Positions 1 to 13,881 of a stretch of DNA of 64,000 nucleotides are shown in pieces. The notes beneath the pieces are model-generated. The model was given only the letters and a program-made list of their open reading frames with translations. It ran no database searches and had not been told where the DNA came from. Within the stretch, counting starts at the first letter, position 1. Each line of letters starts with the position of its first letter. This DNA comes from Diplocarpon mali (taxonomy: Eukaryota; Ascomycota; Leotiomycetes; Helotiales; Drepanopezizaceae). Where the stretch lies: contig JAENRP010000136.1 of assembly GCA_024741835.1 (NCBI GenBank), forward strand, positions 43,899 through 107,898, written 5' to 3'. The position numbers and the translations under genes were made by a program.

Positions 1-400
1 ATTCTTAATATCTTGTCTAAGAGAGCCTGCTTATAGTACTTTCTCCTTTTGTTTTTAGGTCTTCCCTTAGGCCTATTCTTGTATTATCTCCCTTTTATTT
101 TATATTAGTAACCTACGCAAGGACCGATTTCTTAAGATTTCTATCCTTATACAACCTTATTAATCTCTTAGTTTGCAAATAAGAGATTAGCCTTTTGAAA
201 AATATATCTTTAAAATACTTATAGCATTTTGATTAACTTTAAAAACCTTATCTTTAATCGCTTAATTACTTAGAACTATTGATTTTGTTTAGCAACTATT
301 AATAACCTTAGATTTTCCCTTTTCGGCTCTGCTTCGAAAACCCCTATTTTCTTCCTTAACTTTGAGATTTTCGGAATTTTCGGCTTTTTAATATAAAAAG
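1..400 (+). repeat. Element A 5' LTR, left end missing
   Basis: Positions 1-386 align without large gaps to 61681-62067, with mostly C/T and G/A differences. The window starts about 150 bp inside the LTR. The following TTTGGCGAATCC at 401 is in the usual place of a primer-binding site and sets the approximate right end. The element's internal leader follows. Confidence 0.8.
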
Positions 401-1000
401 TTTGGCGAATCCTATAATAGCAATCTCAAATAGCAGTAGTTTTAAGTACTTAAGTAATACTAAGCGTAAACTTCAATTAGAGGTATCTCCTTAAAGTCCT
501 TAGAAATCTGAATCTAATAATTCAATTACTTTAGCTTAATAGAACTCTAAAGATTGCCTTAGAATTGTCTCTAAAGACCCCTTTATTCTAAGGACTAATA
601 GGAATTAGCCTAAAGGCTAAGAAGAATCTTAGATATAAACCTTATCTTAGAAATTAGCTTTAGATTAAATAAACCTTATCTTATTACAATTAGTTGCAAC
701 GCTTCTATTAGCTATTTAGCATTTAATTAGAATCTCTTAGCAAACTCGGATTAAACTTTTAATAGAATTCGGAATTCTACTCTTAGGCCTAGCCTATAAG
801 TAGGAGGATAAAAAGATATCTTTGAATAACTTAAGACTACTACTTACTTTTTTAATATTAACACTTGAAAATATTAAAAATAATAACAATTTTAAACTTT
901 TTATTAACCCTTTATTTAAATCTTTTTAAACTTATTTTAATTACTTTAAGATTGACTCGGATTTTAAACGTTCTTTAAGCCCTTTTGAATTTTGAAGTAC
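401..1000 (+). other. Element A leader between LTR and gag
   Basis: About 600 bp of AT-rich sequence without a readable domain. It begins with the possible primer-binding site TTTGGCGAATCC and contains one copy of the dispersed palindrome (779-801), which is not in phase with the downstream gag-pol frame. No start codon can be fixed for gag. Confidence 0.5.
779..801. repeat. Dispersed palindrome copy, element A leader
   Basis: Arms ACTCTTAGGCC and AGCCTATAAGT around a single T. It lies outside the coding frame, upstream of gag. Confidence 0.75.
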
Positions 1001-1787
1001 TCCTTTTAGCAATCAATCTTATACTATTAAAGCTTCTCCTTTGCCTTCTATAAATTCTATTAACTTAGATAGTTAATATAAAATAATAATAGCCGCATTT
1101 AAGGCTATTACTAATCACTTTCCCCTCCTTAGTTCCTTTAATGCTCTTCACTTTATAAGCGCTAATATTACTAATTTCCTTAAGTAATATAAGGAAACTT
1201 ATTACAATTTGAATATTATATAAGAGGATATAATTTCTCGACTTCCTTACTATTATAATTATATAAGTAAAGATATTATTAAGTCCCTTCTTAAATGGAA
1301 AACTTATAGTTTATAGGAATTCCTTATCAAGGCCCTTAAATCTGAATTCTGCGAATTTAATAGATAGTAGATTTGCAATACCCTGGCTTTCTTAAAGGAA
1401 TTTATTCTAATTACTTATATTCCTAAGGAACTTAAAAACTACTATCGGACTTTTACTTATATATTAAATACCTTAATCAGCTAGAAAATACTTAGCAAAG
1501 TTGAAAGAGGCCGCCTTTTCTTACTTAGATTACCTATTAGCCTTTAAAATAAGATTATTAAGTATTTTAAGATCAATAAGTAAGACCTTATAACCTTTAC
1601 TTTATTTAAGGAATTCTCGGCCTTTGCTTTAAAATCAGATCTTAGTAAGAGAACTATTAATATTATAAAGTAGGAAAAAGCCCCTACTCCCTCTTATACT
1701 AAAGACCTTAAGAGCCTAGTCCAAGAATACTTAAAAGCTCTAGAAGTTATAAAGGAGGTAAAGAAGAACCTAGTAGTTATACCTTTC

Positions 1788-1810
1788 ACTTGCGGGCCCG
1801 ACTTAAGAGT
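1788..1810. repeat. Dispersed palindrome copy inside element A gag
   Basis: Arms ACTTGCGGGCC and GACTTAAGAGT. In phase with gag-pol it reads T-C-G-P-D-L-R-V, in the linker between the gag core and the knuckle. Confidence 0.7.
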
Positions 1811-3866
1811 AAGATCTAACCTTAGAATTAAGGAACTTAAGACCTAATTTGCAGAACTTTAAATCTAAAGCTTAGAAATTAGAATTAATAATCTCTTATA
1901 GGAAAAATAGCATATTTCCTAGTTTGGTAATAGATAAAACTCGGCTTCTATAAGCCAACTTAATAGTTCCTATTACTAGACTCTTACTTCTTATCATTTG
2001 GAATAACTAGCTAATATAAGAATATAATAGCTAGTTAAAGAAGGAGGAATTGATCCTAACTAGCACTCTGCTACTATTAATACTATAGGGTACTAAAGAA
2101 ACGGCAATAGAAAATGATTAACTTGCAACTTTTGTAATAATAAAGAACCTAACTATACTTTATATAAATATGATAATAATTGCCCTCTTTTCTTTTGTTT
2201 TATTAATACTAGGGTCATATATATTAATAAGTATGGGATACTTTACATTAGAGATCCTAGGCTAAATGCTATCCTTATTAAAAAATACTAGAATCATTTA
2301 TAGCTATAGACTATTTGAATAAAAATATATAGTATAAAGTAGGATAAGGATTTGGCTAAATGGAAGCGCATTATCGAAATCAACTCTAAGGTCCTAACTT
2401 ATATATATATAAGTCTAGCTAGCAATCTACCTAAAGGAGTGCTTACTAACTAAACTTCGAACTAGACTGCTATTAAAGTCAGAGGTATCTCTATTTTAAA
2501 GTAGGTTAATAATAATATATTTGTTAATATTAATACTGCTTCTATATTTAGAAACCCTTAAAATACTTAATATCCTTTTAGATCTACTACTCTTTTAATA
2601 CTAATAAAACCAGCTAAAGTCCAGAAATTAATACGTATAATTTAGGAATCTTAATATAAAGTTTAAACGCTAAGAGATACTTAACAATCTGGAACTATAG
2701 TAGATAAGGATAAAGCTAATATAGCAAACAAATTAATCAAAGATATAATAGATAAAGATAGCTTTAAGTTTAAAGATTAAGAAGTCGAAGTTATTGCGTA
2801 GACCCTTAACCTTAAGCGAAAGAGATAGATATTAAAATAGAAGAAATTCGTTAATAAATACGCCAGTTTAATTATAATAGAGAAAGCTATAGAGAATATT
2901 ATAGCTTAGTAAATTAACCTTATATTCAAAGACCTATTTGATTTGATTAGACGCTTTAATAAAGTGCTAAGAAAGTATATCTTAGTTACTTTTAAAGATC
3001 TAAATGATAATAAGGAAATGGAAATTATAATATAAAAGAACTTTAAAAAGCACTTAATCTTAATTAAATGTCTTTAAATTATAAAAGATAAAGGAACCTA
3101 AAGGTACTATAATATTATAGTAATAGCTTTAATATCTTAGAATATTAATCGAAATTGTTTAGTAATTGCAATAAAGAGCCCTATTATTATTTATTTTATA
3201 AAAGAATCAGTTAAAGTAAAGGCTTTGATTAATTATAGTTCAAAAGTTAATACAATAATTAGAAAAGTGGCAAAAATGGCTTAATTGACAATTGTTAGCG
3301 ATTGACTCTTTATTTATTCGACTATCTTTAGATTAAAATACAATTTTAATAAATAGGTGAGAAATATAAAGGTTAGAGTTAGAGGAATCGTTAATTATAC
3401 TGACTTTTTAATAATAGAGAATTCTTTAAATAATATTCTTTTAAGAATGCCTTTTATTTTAAAATCTTAGCTAATATTTAACTATCTTAAAGATAGTCTT
3501 ATAAAAGCTAGTCTTTAAAATATAGATTGATCCTTAGAAGGATAAATAGTTATCGTAGGAGATATAGCCGAATTTTAGAATAAGGTTTTAAGAAATGATT
3601 AGCTAGTATAAGGGCTAGGCTTAATGCTAGTAAAGGAAGGCACTTAGTAAGGAGTTATAGTAAAAGAAAGGTGAGTTTGCCGATTTTGAATAATAATAAT
3701 TTGACTCGCAGTCTTAGATTAAGAGTTAAATCTGGAATTTTGAAAAATAGTATAATTAGCGTTTTATTAGAATAATAATTAAGAAAAAAGAAAAATAAGG
3801 TAGAGAAGAGGGTTTGTTTTATAAATTTCAATAATTTATTAATTATTTTAAAAAACTTAAAAAACC

Positions 3867-3889
3867 ACTTATAGGCTGGACTTGCAAGT
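3867..3889. repeat. Dispersed palindrome copy in element A pol, between protease and RT
   Basis: Arms ACTTATAGGCT and GACTTGCAAGT. In the gag-pol phase it reads T-Y-R-L-D-L-Q-V and falls in the linker before the reverse transcriptase. Confidence 0.65.
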
Positions 3890-6800
3890 GAAAAATAATA
3901 AAATTACTAATAATATTTCTATTTATATACTTTAAATTGATAACTTAGAAAATCTTTTATTTATTTTTAAAAAGGAAAATTCGGACTGTTTTATAGGATT
4001 TGATAAAAAAGGAAAAAAGTAGAGAAGTATAGTATTAGCTAATATTCGAACTATATATAAAAGCAAGGCTAATAAAGTATAACTAGTAGATTAGGGAATC
4101 TCTAATAGCTTAAAGCTTAGAGGATTAGATAATTAGTTTGAATAAGATAAGAAGCTTCGACCTCTAAAGCTAGGTGGCAAATTCGATAAGTTCATTATAG
4201 GCAGATTTTCTAATAAACCTATTAGATATCGGCTAATAAAAGAACATTTTAATATATTGAAAATTGGAGAAGACTTAATAGAGTAAGAACGCAAACTACT
4301 TTATAAAACCTTAACAAATCGAAAGGACGCCTTAGCTTTTGATTAGACGGAACTTAGCCAGATTTAAAAAGAGGTTACGCCTTATATTAAGATTAAGATA
4401 ATACCTTATAAAGCTTAGTAAGAGAAAACATTTAAGGTCTTTAAAGCTCTTTAAGAAAAGGTAATCGAAATGTTAAAGGATAGGTTGAAGTAAAGTATTC
4501 TTGAATTTTATAATAGCCCTTATAGGAATAAATGGTTCTTAGTTACTAAGAAAGAAAAGGGAACTTATAGACTAATAATAGTAGTAGTAGAGATGAACTA
4601 AGTAACTGTTAAAGATGCTAATATTCCTTCAAATATAGATGAGTTCTTAAATGAATTCGCAGGATTAACTTATAGCTCTCTTATTGACTTCTTCTTTAGA
4701 TATAACCAATTTATTCTTAATATTAAATCAAGAGATATAATAGCAATTCAAACCCTTCTTAAGCTACTTTAGATAATAAGATTACCTTAAAAGGCTATAA
4801 ATTCGATCGCTTAATTTGTTTAAGTAATCTATAAGATACTAGTAGATTATATACCTAATATTGCGCTCTCTTATATAAATGAAATAAGAGTAAAAGGATT
4901 AAGATTATTCTATAACTATAAAGAAGTTCTTCTTAATATACGACAATTTATAATAGAATATATTTAGAACCTGGACTAGGTGCTTATACGATTTGAAAGG
5001 GCAAGAGTAATAGTTAGTCCGAAGTTATAATACTATCTTCTATCGATGGAAATTGTTGGTTTTATTACTAATTCCAATAGCCGAAGTCCTTAGAAGGCTA
5101 AAGTACTTAAAATTAATAAATAAAAGAGGTATAATAATATAGCAAAAGCTTACATGTTTATTAGTATTATAGTATACTATTACATTTAAATTAAGGATTT
5201 CATTAAAAAGGCAGCACCTATTTACGCCTTATTTCGGAAAGGGGCTGAGTTTCAATAGGAGGAACCCTAAATAGAGGCTATAAACCAACTGAAGTAAGCG
5301 TTGCTTAAAGTACTATATCTAATTAAAATAGACTATAGAGCTAACGCTAGGCTAATTATACTAATAGTTGATATAAGCTTAATCGGATAGGGTGCTATCC
5401 TTTAATAAGCTAATAGCTAATAGAAAAGATATTTAGCTTACTTTAAAAGTAGTCTTTAAAATCCTATAGAGATAAAGTATAATACTATTAAATAAGAATG
5501 CAAAAGCGCTTTAAAAGTAATAAAAAAGATGAGAAGCGACCTTTATAGTACTTACTTTATCTTTGGAACTAATGCTAAAGTGCTAGTAGAATAATTAAAT
5601 AAAGCTGCAAGCGACCTATTAAGAGCCTTGCTAATAAAATGGATTGCTTAAATAAGATTAATAGACTTTAAAGTCAAATATATTTTAAAAATGAAAAATA
5701 CTACTGCCGACGGCCTTTTAAAAAGAACTTATCCCTATCTCTCTAATTTGATTAAAGAAGATGAAATAGATATTAATAAGTAGGTAGAAAACGAAGTTGG
5801 TTATCTATTAATATATTGCCTTAAAGGGATTTAACTTATAGTTTTAGCCTATAAATCAAATGAGAGAATTTTATCACTTAACTACTTAGGTAACTTTAAA
5901 GAAATTGCGAAATTTTTAATTATACTTAGATAATTAAAAACAGTTGCTCTTAAGGATTTTCAAAAGTTTAAAGCTAAAGCTTTGATTTATCTAATGCGAG
6001 GATAGCGATTATTTAAAAGGAATAATAACTTATTTCTTATATAGCTCTATTTAGATAATAATAAACTATAAGCTAAGGCTATTTAAGATATTTATAAGAA
6101 GACTAGCCATTAAGGAGCTAAGTTTACTTATTACTAACTCTTAAGAAAATTCTTTTAGAAAGGCTCTTTTAAGAATTGCAAAGCTTTTATAAAGAGTTAT
6201 ATCCCCTATTAGAAACGAAAACCTGATTATAAAGAAAATCCTCTATTCCTAACTTAGCTATTAGGCCTTTTTTATAAAGTCAGTTTCGATATTATATAAG
6301 TGCTAATAATCGAAAATAGAATTATATATTTTATTTTAATAAAGGAAGACCTATTAAGATAGCTTAAAGGATAACCTTTAAGATCTGCTAACTTTGAATC
6401 TATTGCAAAGTTCCTTTAAGAAGATATAGTCTATTACTATAGACTTTTTAGCAAATTAACTATTAATAAAGGCCTTGAAAATAAAGGAATAGTTAAAGCT
6501 TTTTTATAAAAATATGGTATTAAATAAGTTCAAATCTTAATATATAATTCGAAAGCTAATAGAGTAATAGAGTGAGGATATTGCAACATTCTTAATAGGC
6601 TATTTAAAGTTACTTATAAAGGATTTAAGAATTAGATAAAACACTTTTATAGAATACTTTTTACTTATCAAATGATAATTTATAAACCGATTAGAGTTAT
6701 ATTATTTTTCCTTATTTATAGTAGAGAGGTATAGCTCCCTCTTAAATCCTAATAGCCTATTTGGAGATTATTTGATTATAGTTAAATTTAGAACTATTCC

Positions 6801-8531
6801 AATTTACTTGCAATAAGATGCTAATAACTTAAGCTTTAAGATATAGATATAAAGGAAATCATTTTATAAAAGAAACGATATTAGGAAAAAGCTAAGGAAG
6901 CATAGGCTGCTTCTAAAGTACTTAAAACGCATCTTATTTAAAAAGATGATCTTATCTTAGTTTATGATATTATAAAAAGTATTAATATATCGGTAGATAC
7001 TAAACTTGATTATTAATAGCTTGGCCTATTTAAAGTTAAATTTGAATAAAAAGAAAAGGGATACTATTCTTTTTAGGAACTTGATGGAATTGATATTAAA
7101 GGAACCTTTATAGCTAATTAATTGAAGTGCTTTTATTAATATAACTAGACCTTATTCCTTTTAGAAGATGAATTAGAAATTGATATAACCTTTGAATCTT
7201 CTATAGGAACCGATGGCAATATAAGTAATTTTGAACCTTTAGACAAAGACTAAGATTTTTCTAACTTAATTTATAAGCCGGTCCTATAAGTAAAGAATAT
7301 TAAAATACCTAACTAATCGCAACCTTAAGTTATTATTCCTAAAATATCTAAAGAACGCAAATAGGAATATTAAACGATTTCCTAGCTTATTAATTATCCT
7401 ACCTTCCTTTAATCCTTGTTTTTACATTTTTAGCAAGGTCGCCTCCTTTATTATTTAAGATATAGAACTTTTAAGATCATTTTAAATTCTTACTTACTCT
7501 AACTTATTTTATATTCTTAATATTAGCCTTTAATTATAGTATTCCTATTACTTTCTTTAAATAATAAATAAAAAGTCCAATTTCCTTAATATATATATAG
7601 TAAACCTATTGCAGCTTATATGCCCTTTTAATTCTTATATCCTATTAAACTTTCTTATTTATACTCCTTATCTTTTATAAGTAATATGCCTTTAAAGAAC
7701 TTATAAATAGTTTTACCTATTATAATAAGGGATAAATAAATACTAGTTATAAACTTTTCTTAAGATAGTAGAGCTATTGTATTATTAGAGAACTTTAAAT
7801 CGACCTACGCAGCCTTAGGAGATATAGAGTAATAAAAACTCCTTTTAGCTTACGCGAATGCTATTAATAACCTTTTAACCTAAGTGGCCCTTGGAATTCT
7901 TTAATTTAACAACTTCTTAACTAAAGAATTGAGATTAAAGGGAATCTTTAAAAAGGAATTCTTAGCTGACGCAGATTAATATATAACTTTAGCTAATACT
8001 TTTAAAATGGATTAAGATAAAAGAGAAGAATCTATTTAATAATTGGATAATTTAGCTATTAATAAAAGAGGACTCCTATTTCATTTACGCTTCTTAATAA
8101 ATATTGATTCTAATAATAGAAGACAAGTGTTATTAAAAATTCTTAAGGAAAATACTCCTACTGCTAGAGCTATTCAGATTCTTAATTTCTTTATTATTTA
8201 AAAAGGAGTAGTAAAATTCTAAGGCAATCGAATTCGCAGTTGCAGATTTATAGGCCTATTTAATATAGTACTTATAGTAGCTAATAAGGCTATAAAAAGA
8301 TTAAATTAGGCTATAGATATTACCTTACTTAATAGCACTATTATTAATATACTAGGGCTCTGCGCCTTTGCTTATAGTTTGCTTATTTTAAAAGAGAACT
8401 GGACTCTTATAATAGGGTTTAGATAAGATTTCTTTAATAATAAAGAAGGGAATTGGTTATTTATAGTTAAGCCTACTTTAAAATTCGCTTCTTAACTTAA
8501 AGATACAATAAGTGCTAAACTATATGATTTA

Positions 8532-8554
8532 ACTTATAGTCTTAAATTAAAAGT
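8532..8554. repeat. Dispersed palindrome copy in ORF2 (strongly decayed)
   Basis: Arms ACTTATAGTCT and AAATTAAAAGT, in phase as T-Y-S-L-K-L-K-V. It is recognisable mainly because its counterpart in A2 (61012-61034) is better preserved. Confidence 0.5.
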
Positions 8555-9917
8555 TAGAAATGAGAATTTTAGAATTAGACCTAACTTGCCTTTTATTAAA
8601 ATGATTTTAGAAACTGCTATTAAATAAACTGCCTAAACGCTTAGCGTAGCCTCTTTAGAATTTTCGGAATCTTTAAAGGACTCTCCTTTAGCTAAACGAC
8701 TAATTTTAACTTAACCTTTAAGAAGGATAGATCGTTCGATAGCCATCTTAGCTAATTTGTAATTTGAAACTAAAGGATTGCGCGCTCGCTTAAAATCCTT
8801 TTTTAATAGCTTAAAGGAGCTAGTTCTTAACTTCTTTATATTTATATATAACTATTTTAGAAATAATAATATAAGGTAAGACCTTATTCCTATTACTTTA
8901 AAGATAATTAAGAGAGCTATTAAATAGATTTAATAGCTTATCTTAGATGAGTTCGCTCTTATAGATATTATTTAATTCTTTAATAATTATAGAAGTTAAG
9001 AATCTAGTCTCTTAGATACTAAGTAAGACTATTTTATCTTATAAGAAAGAGAATGCGAAAAGGAATCTATTGATTAGGATATTTATAATTATAGCAATAT
9101 GCCTTAATCAGTTATTCTTAACTTTAAGCTTAAAGAATAATATGATATTTAGGTGTCCTTTATAATAAAAACTTGCTTTTAATAGTATCTTCTTAGTATA
9201 GGAATCGAAGGGAGAAGACTTTACGACCTTTATATTCGCTCTCTTTCGGTTTACTATAGTCTTAATTATAAAGGATTTAATATTAATAAAACTATTAAAT
9301 ACCTCGAACTTCTTTATATAATAAAAGATATTGATCTTTTTTTAATCTACTTTAATAATTAATTCTTTATCTCTTTAAAGATATGTAAATCTAATCTATT
9401 AATAATAGAGGTATCTTTAAGTGCTGTAAAATTTAAGGCTGATCTTAAAGCCTTGAAAGTATTAAAGCCAATTAAATAGAATAATTCCTTCTTATTAATA
9501 TTATTAAGTAATGAATAGTAGGAGGAAATAGAGGAAGAAGGGTCAATTATGATGCTTGAACCCTTTGGATACCGCTTCTTAATCGATAATTTTACTACTA
9601 ATAATAGTGCTTTTATAGGTATATTCCTCTTTATTATAAGATAAGAAGTAGAGATGTATCTTTATTACTTCTGCCTTATAGATAGCGCGACCTTTATACC
9701 TTTTTGTTTTCTTTATAATATAATATTCAATCTTACTTAATAAGTCCTTTGAATATACTATAGACTTTACCTCTTAATTATAATAGTAAGAAGTAGAGGA
9801 ACCTATTAGCTTATAGCCTACCTTAAACCTCCTTAATTGATTGGCCTTAGTCTTTATAATTAAGTTATTTTAATAAAGAGAGATATAAGTGCTGCTAATA
9901 AAGAAAATCCGATTTTC

Positions 9918-9940
9918 ACTTACGGTCTTAGCTTGCGAGT
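9918..9940. repeat. Dispersed palindrome copy in ORF2
   Basis: Arms ACTTACGGTCT and AGCTTGCGAGT, in phase as T-Y-G-L-S-L-R-V. Counterpart in A2 at 59626-59648. Confidence 0.75.
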
Positions 9941-10802
9941 CAATTTTATTAGAAAGCAAGTCTTAGATTATTAGATCCTATCGATCGGATAAGGGCCAGC
10001 TTTTAGAAGCCTTAATAGGTAGGTCGGCTCTTAATTGAATATAAAACTTACTTTATCTATAAAGAAGATAAGTCGATAGACTTCTTAAGTACTTAGTTTA
10101 AAATCTTAACTAGCTCAAATGACTATAAAATTAAAGTAAAAGGAGATCTTGCGACCTATTACTAATAATAGCAATCCAATTATAGTAATAATAAAATAGG
10201 AATACCTTCTTAAAATGCTTTCGGACAATTCTTATAAGACTAGTGGTTTTATAGCCTTTTATAATAATTATATAGCCGTTTATAATAAGAATACCTTAGA
10301 AAATAAGACTTAAATCTCCGATTTTATCTTTTTAGTCTTTGCTTTAAAGTAACCTTTATTACCTTAATAGATTAACGTAAGTAGAACTACTGCACTTTTT
10401 AAGGCAGCTTTTCATCTTAAGAATTGCAGCAGCCTCTTTAAAGCTATTATTAGTCAACGCTTTTAAACGGATCTATTAGTTATAATCAAAGTATAGGAGT
10501 TGTTTCTTCTTAATAAAGACGAATTGAAAATCCACTTTATAGAATATAATCAGAAGCTCTTTAATACCCTTATTAAGGCCTAGACAAACGTTATAAATAC
10601 TAAGTCACTTCTTTATAAACTTAAGTCTTAAGGATAATGCGATAAAGTAAATACTATCTAAGAGCCTAATGTATTAATTGATAAAGGCATTATTACAAGA
10701 AAATTCGGAAAAGAGATAAACTAAGACGCTAGTATAGTATCAGATCCTAATTTGGGAACTAATCCCCTATTTTTACCTTTAAGCTTAAAAACGCTAAGAC
10801 TA

Positions 10803-10825
10803 ACTTGCGAGCCCGGCCTGCGAGT
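10803..10825. repeat. Dispersed palindrome copy in ORF2 (well preserved)
   Basis: Arms ACTTGCGAGCC and GGCCTGCGAGT with a central C, in phase as T-C-E-P-G-L-R-V. Counterpart in A2 at 58741-58763. Confidence 0.85.
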
Positions 10826-11087
10826 GAGGTTGGACTCAGCTAGCTTAAGCCTATAAGATAGTTCAGATAAACCTTAGTTATTAAACCTAAGGGTATAAAT
10901 AGAGGTTCCTTTAATAAAGGTACTTAAATTAGAGAAATCGCTAAAAGGTAAGAACTAACGCAAGAGAAGAAGATTCTAAAGTAACGATAGAACTGATAAT
11001 TAAGTCAAGCAATCTAGAGAATCTAGCCTATTACCCTTAGAGAAGACTATTTAAAGGACTTACAAATTCGAGTTGAATCTTTTTTAG

Positions 11088-11617
11088 GATTATCTACTTC
11101 CTATATACCAGCACCTCTTTATTCTCTATTTATTATTCTATTTTATATATATTCTTTACTCTACTTCATTCTTTATATAATTTATCTTTTGATTATTTCC
11201 TTTATATGCAACTTTCTAATACTTACCTTTAAAATGTTATCCTTACCTTTAAAGAATTATTATTTACCAATTATAGGTCCTTATATATATTATACCCTAC
11301 TTTTATTCCTACTTCTAAGCTTATTATGCCCACTTTTCCTTTGTATACTAGCGCGATTTCAAACTCTATAAATAAGCCTCTCCCTATACTACAATTTTAC
11401 TTTTTTTACTTTTTCTATAACCCTACTAGACCTATAATACTAGCACTAATACTATTATCTTTTATTATTAATCTTTTCTAATATAAGCCTCTTATATTAT
11501 TGATCTTTCCTAAATAATCATCTCTTTATTTAAAACTACCCCCTTCTATTAAAAAAATTCATTATAGTACTACTAAGCTTAAGCAAGAAAGCCATACTTA
11601 AGAAGAATATATTAGTT
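11088..11617. other. Spacer between ORF2 and ORF3 of element A
   Basis: About 530 bp that is very T/C-rich on the plus strand (11130-11520), with no repeat or domain that I can see. The A2 counterpart (57953-58483) keeps the same strand asymmetry. Possible promoter or UTR of ORF3. No motif stands out. Confidence 0.4.
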
Positions 11618-12451
11618 ATGGCTTCAGGCAGCAAACCCTTAAATATTGCTAATAATAAACTAATATTAGAGGGTAACTTTTCATAAGATAGAAAAGCTTT
11701 AAGATCATTAGAAGATATAGTAAGCACCTATAGAATATTAGGTGAAATAGAATAGTAAGTATTCTTAAACTCATCTATAGAAGTATTAAACTATAGAATT
11801 TCTACTATAGAAGAAGGATTTTTAGGCTTTAATGATTTTCTTAAGAATAAGCTTAAGATAAAAGGGATCAATTATGAAAAATTTCTATAGGAATATTAAA
11901 GGTATGCTAATTTAATGGATTTGTTTCGGAAAAATCGAGATAAGAAGAATAAGTATATAAAAAGATTATTATAGTTTATAAGTAGCACTTATAGTATACT
12001 TTTCCAGACCCACTTTATAACCGATATTACTGCTAATAACGCCTTGCAAGGGCTTAGCAAAATCTTTAAGATATACTAACTTATAGTAAAGGATATATAG
12101 GTATTGAATTATTTTACCATCTAAGAAGGTATGAAAAAGCTATAAGGAAATAGCATTAGAGGTAGAAAATTTATTAGGTTCTTAAGCACTATTATATACT
12201 CTACTATTCAGACTATAAAAGATAAACCCTTATAGTATAATAATTTTGCACTTTCTAATTAAACTGTTCTAGATACACTTGGCCTCTAATAGTTATAATA
12301 TAGTCTACTTATTATAAAAGAAAAGATGACTTATCTTACTAAGTATATTATAAATTACTTTAATAATAAGTTAGAGAGATAGGAGTTTATTATTCCTATT
12401 ACTTTAAAAATGCTACTACCCTTAGTAGGAATAACTGATAAGGAGAATTTG

Positions 12452-12474
12452 ACTTATAAGCCTGGCCTATAAGT
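12452..12474. repeat. Dispersed palindrome copy in ORF3
   Basis: Arms ACTTATAAGCC and GGCCTATAAGT, in phase as T-Y-K-P-G-L-(Q)-V. Only 177 bp before the next copy. Counterpart in A2 at 57096-57118. Confidence 0.8.
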
Positions 12475-12628
12475 GGAATTAGCATATAAGGAGGATGTCC
12501 TCGAACTAAAGGTACCTATAATACTAGGAACTTAAGCAGCTGACCTACCTAACTACTAATCCTCCGACTTAGACGAATTTGAGTTACTATCCTTAAAAAT
12601 GTCTTAAATACTAGTAGCAAAGAAAATG

Positions 12629-12651
12629 ACTCGCAGGCCTGGCCTATAGGT
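12629..12651. repeat. Dispersed palindrome copy in ORF3
   Basis: Arms ACTCGCAGGCC and GGCCTATAGGT, in phase as T-R-R-P-G-L-(Q)-V. The left arm looks unmutated. Counterpart in A2 at 56910-56932. Confidence 0.85.
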
Positions 12652-13858
12652 TAATATATATGATATTATAGACTTAAAAGATGATTTATCTAATAAAGAA
12701 ATAAGCATTATCACTAATATGCTGGAAATTTTTAATAATACTAAAAAGGATACCGCTAATATTATACAATCTTTCCCTAATGACTTATAAAAATTTGTTC
12801 TCAAATTCTATAAGTTAATAATAAAGCGTTTAAGAAAAGAAGGTTAAGGAGAAGTCTTATTAGTATAGGAAGGGACAATAAGAGCCGTTAAGCAGATTAT
12901 AAAACTGCTATAAGACGAATTTTCTATAGATAATATTATACAGTTCTTTATTAAGTATAAGAAATTAAAAGGTGACTTTTATATTCTTAAGGAGAAATCC
13001 GAAGTTAATACAAATATCATCTCTATAGAATGTTATTAGGTCCCCTTTAATATAAAGATAATACTATAGTATAGTAATAGTTTTAAAATAGTAGTAATAT
13101 TAAAAATAAAGATAAGATTTGCAAAGTTTATAATAGGAATATTTAAGGACTTTAATTTTAAAAAGTTCTACGCCCTTTATAAACGCCAATATGCGCAGTA
13201 CTATAGATTGGCAATAATAGGCCTTATTAATAAAGATATATCGTCTAATATCTATAAATTTTGCACTACTCCTAACCTGACCTTATTTTTATTATATTTA
13301 GGAAATTATACAATTATAGCTACTAGCAATAGAATAGTAAACTAAGTCAAAAAGGATATGTTATTAGGCTTTTCTAAATTTAGAGTAGCACCTGAAGCCT
13401 TTAAATTGTTTTATAATATCGCATGGACCCCTGCCTAGTATAATGCTATACTAACTATTGACAACTTTATATTATTCTATAGCAAAGGCTTTTTAAATAT
13501 ACTTAAGTTATTTAGCTCCGCCTTTTTAGGCACTATGCGTACGTATAGTTATAGTAATCATAGAAAGAATTCATTTTTAATATTAGTATAAGAAGAATTA
13601 GAAATATACTAATACTACTTCCGGACCTTAGATAAGAAGCCAAATCCCCCTTCCGCCTTCCTTTATAATATGATTTATAGCTTGATATAGCAGACCTTGA
13701 GAATGCACTATAGTCTATATCTTAATGCTCTATTAACTTATTATAATTCTTTTTACAAACTGGTAGCATATCTTAAGTCTATATAGTTTATAAGCATTAA
13801 CTACTATTTGCGAATTGTTTCTATTAAGATTAACGCTAATATAAGATTTGTAAGATTG

Positions 13859-13881
13859 ACTCTTAGGCCTAGCTCGCGGGT
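13859..13881. repeat. Dispersed palindrome copy in ORF3
   Basis: Arms ACTCTTAGGCC and AGCTCGCGGGT, in phase as T-L-R-P-S-S-R-V. Counterpart in A2 at 55680-55702. Confidence 0.8.

Larger units (their letters stand above)
1000..7480 (+). pseudogene. Element A gag-pol polyprotein (Ty3/gypsy), RIP-degraded
   Basis: One frame (codon starts divisible by 3) can be followed through gag, protease, reverse transcriptase, RNase H and integrase. Gag with a retrotransposon-gag fold covers about 1090-1800. A decayed CCHC knuckle (C-N-F-C-N near 2120) follows. Protease should fall near 3200-3500. Reverse transcriptase is clear at 4500-5100, with W-F-L-V-T-K-K at 4533 and later S-L-I-D-F-F, and the usual Y-x-D-D region is eroded. 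RNase H spans about 5270-5760. Integrase covers 6050-6760, with D-L-L-R-W-L replaced by D-L-L-R-stop-L at 6348 and then a G-x-E-N-K-G region and a V-I-E block. Nearly all stops are TAA/TAG in Gln positions. Domain order RT-RNaseH-IN identifies Ty3/gypsy. Gag and pol appear fused in one frame, as in many fungal members. The start codon and exact end are uncertain. Confidence 0.85.
7686..11087 (+). pseudogene. Element A ORF2: unrecognised ~1130-codon protein, RIP-degraded
   Basis: From ATG at 7686 a single frame runs about 1134 codons to TAG at 11085-11087, interrupted only by TAA/TAG at Gln-like positions and rare TGA at Arg-like positions. Regular codon structure over 3.4 kb shows it was coding. 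I recognise no domain: the product is rich in Leu, Ile, Asn and Lys, has no obvious signal peptide, and reads as alternating helical stretches with a hydrophobic segment near 9680-9780. Three palindrome copies (8532, 9918, 10803) are all in phase. It sits about 200 bp after gag-pol, where some LTR elements carry env-like or other accessory genes, but nothing visible supports an envelope protein. A second copy, truncated at its start, is at 58484-61530. The exact stop is uncertain, since the two copies differ by an indel there. Confidence 0.7.

Noticed and set aside
11189..11371. 60-codon hydrophobic ORF in the A spacer
   Set aside because: T/C-rich tract gives Leu/Ile/Phe in any frame; the A2 counterpart does not keep it open.
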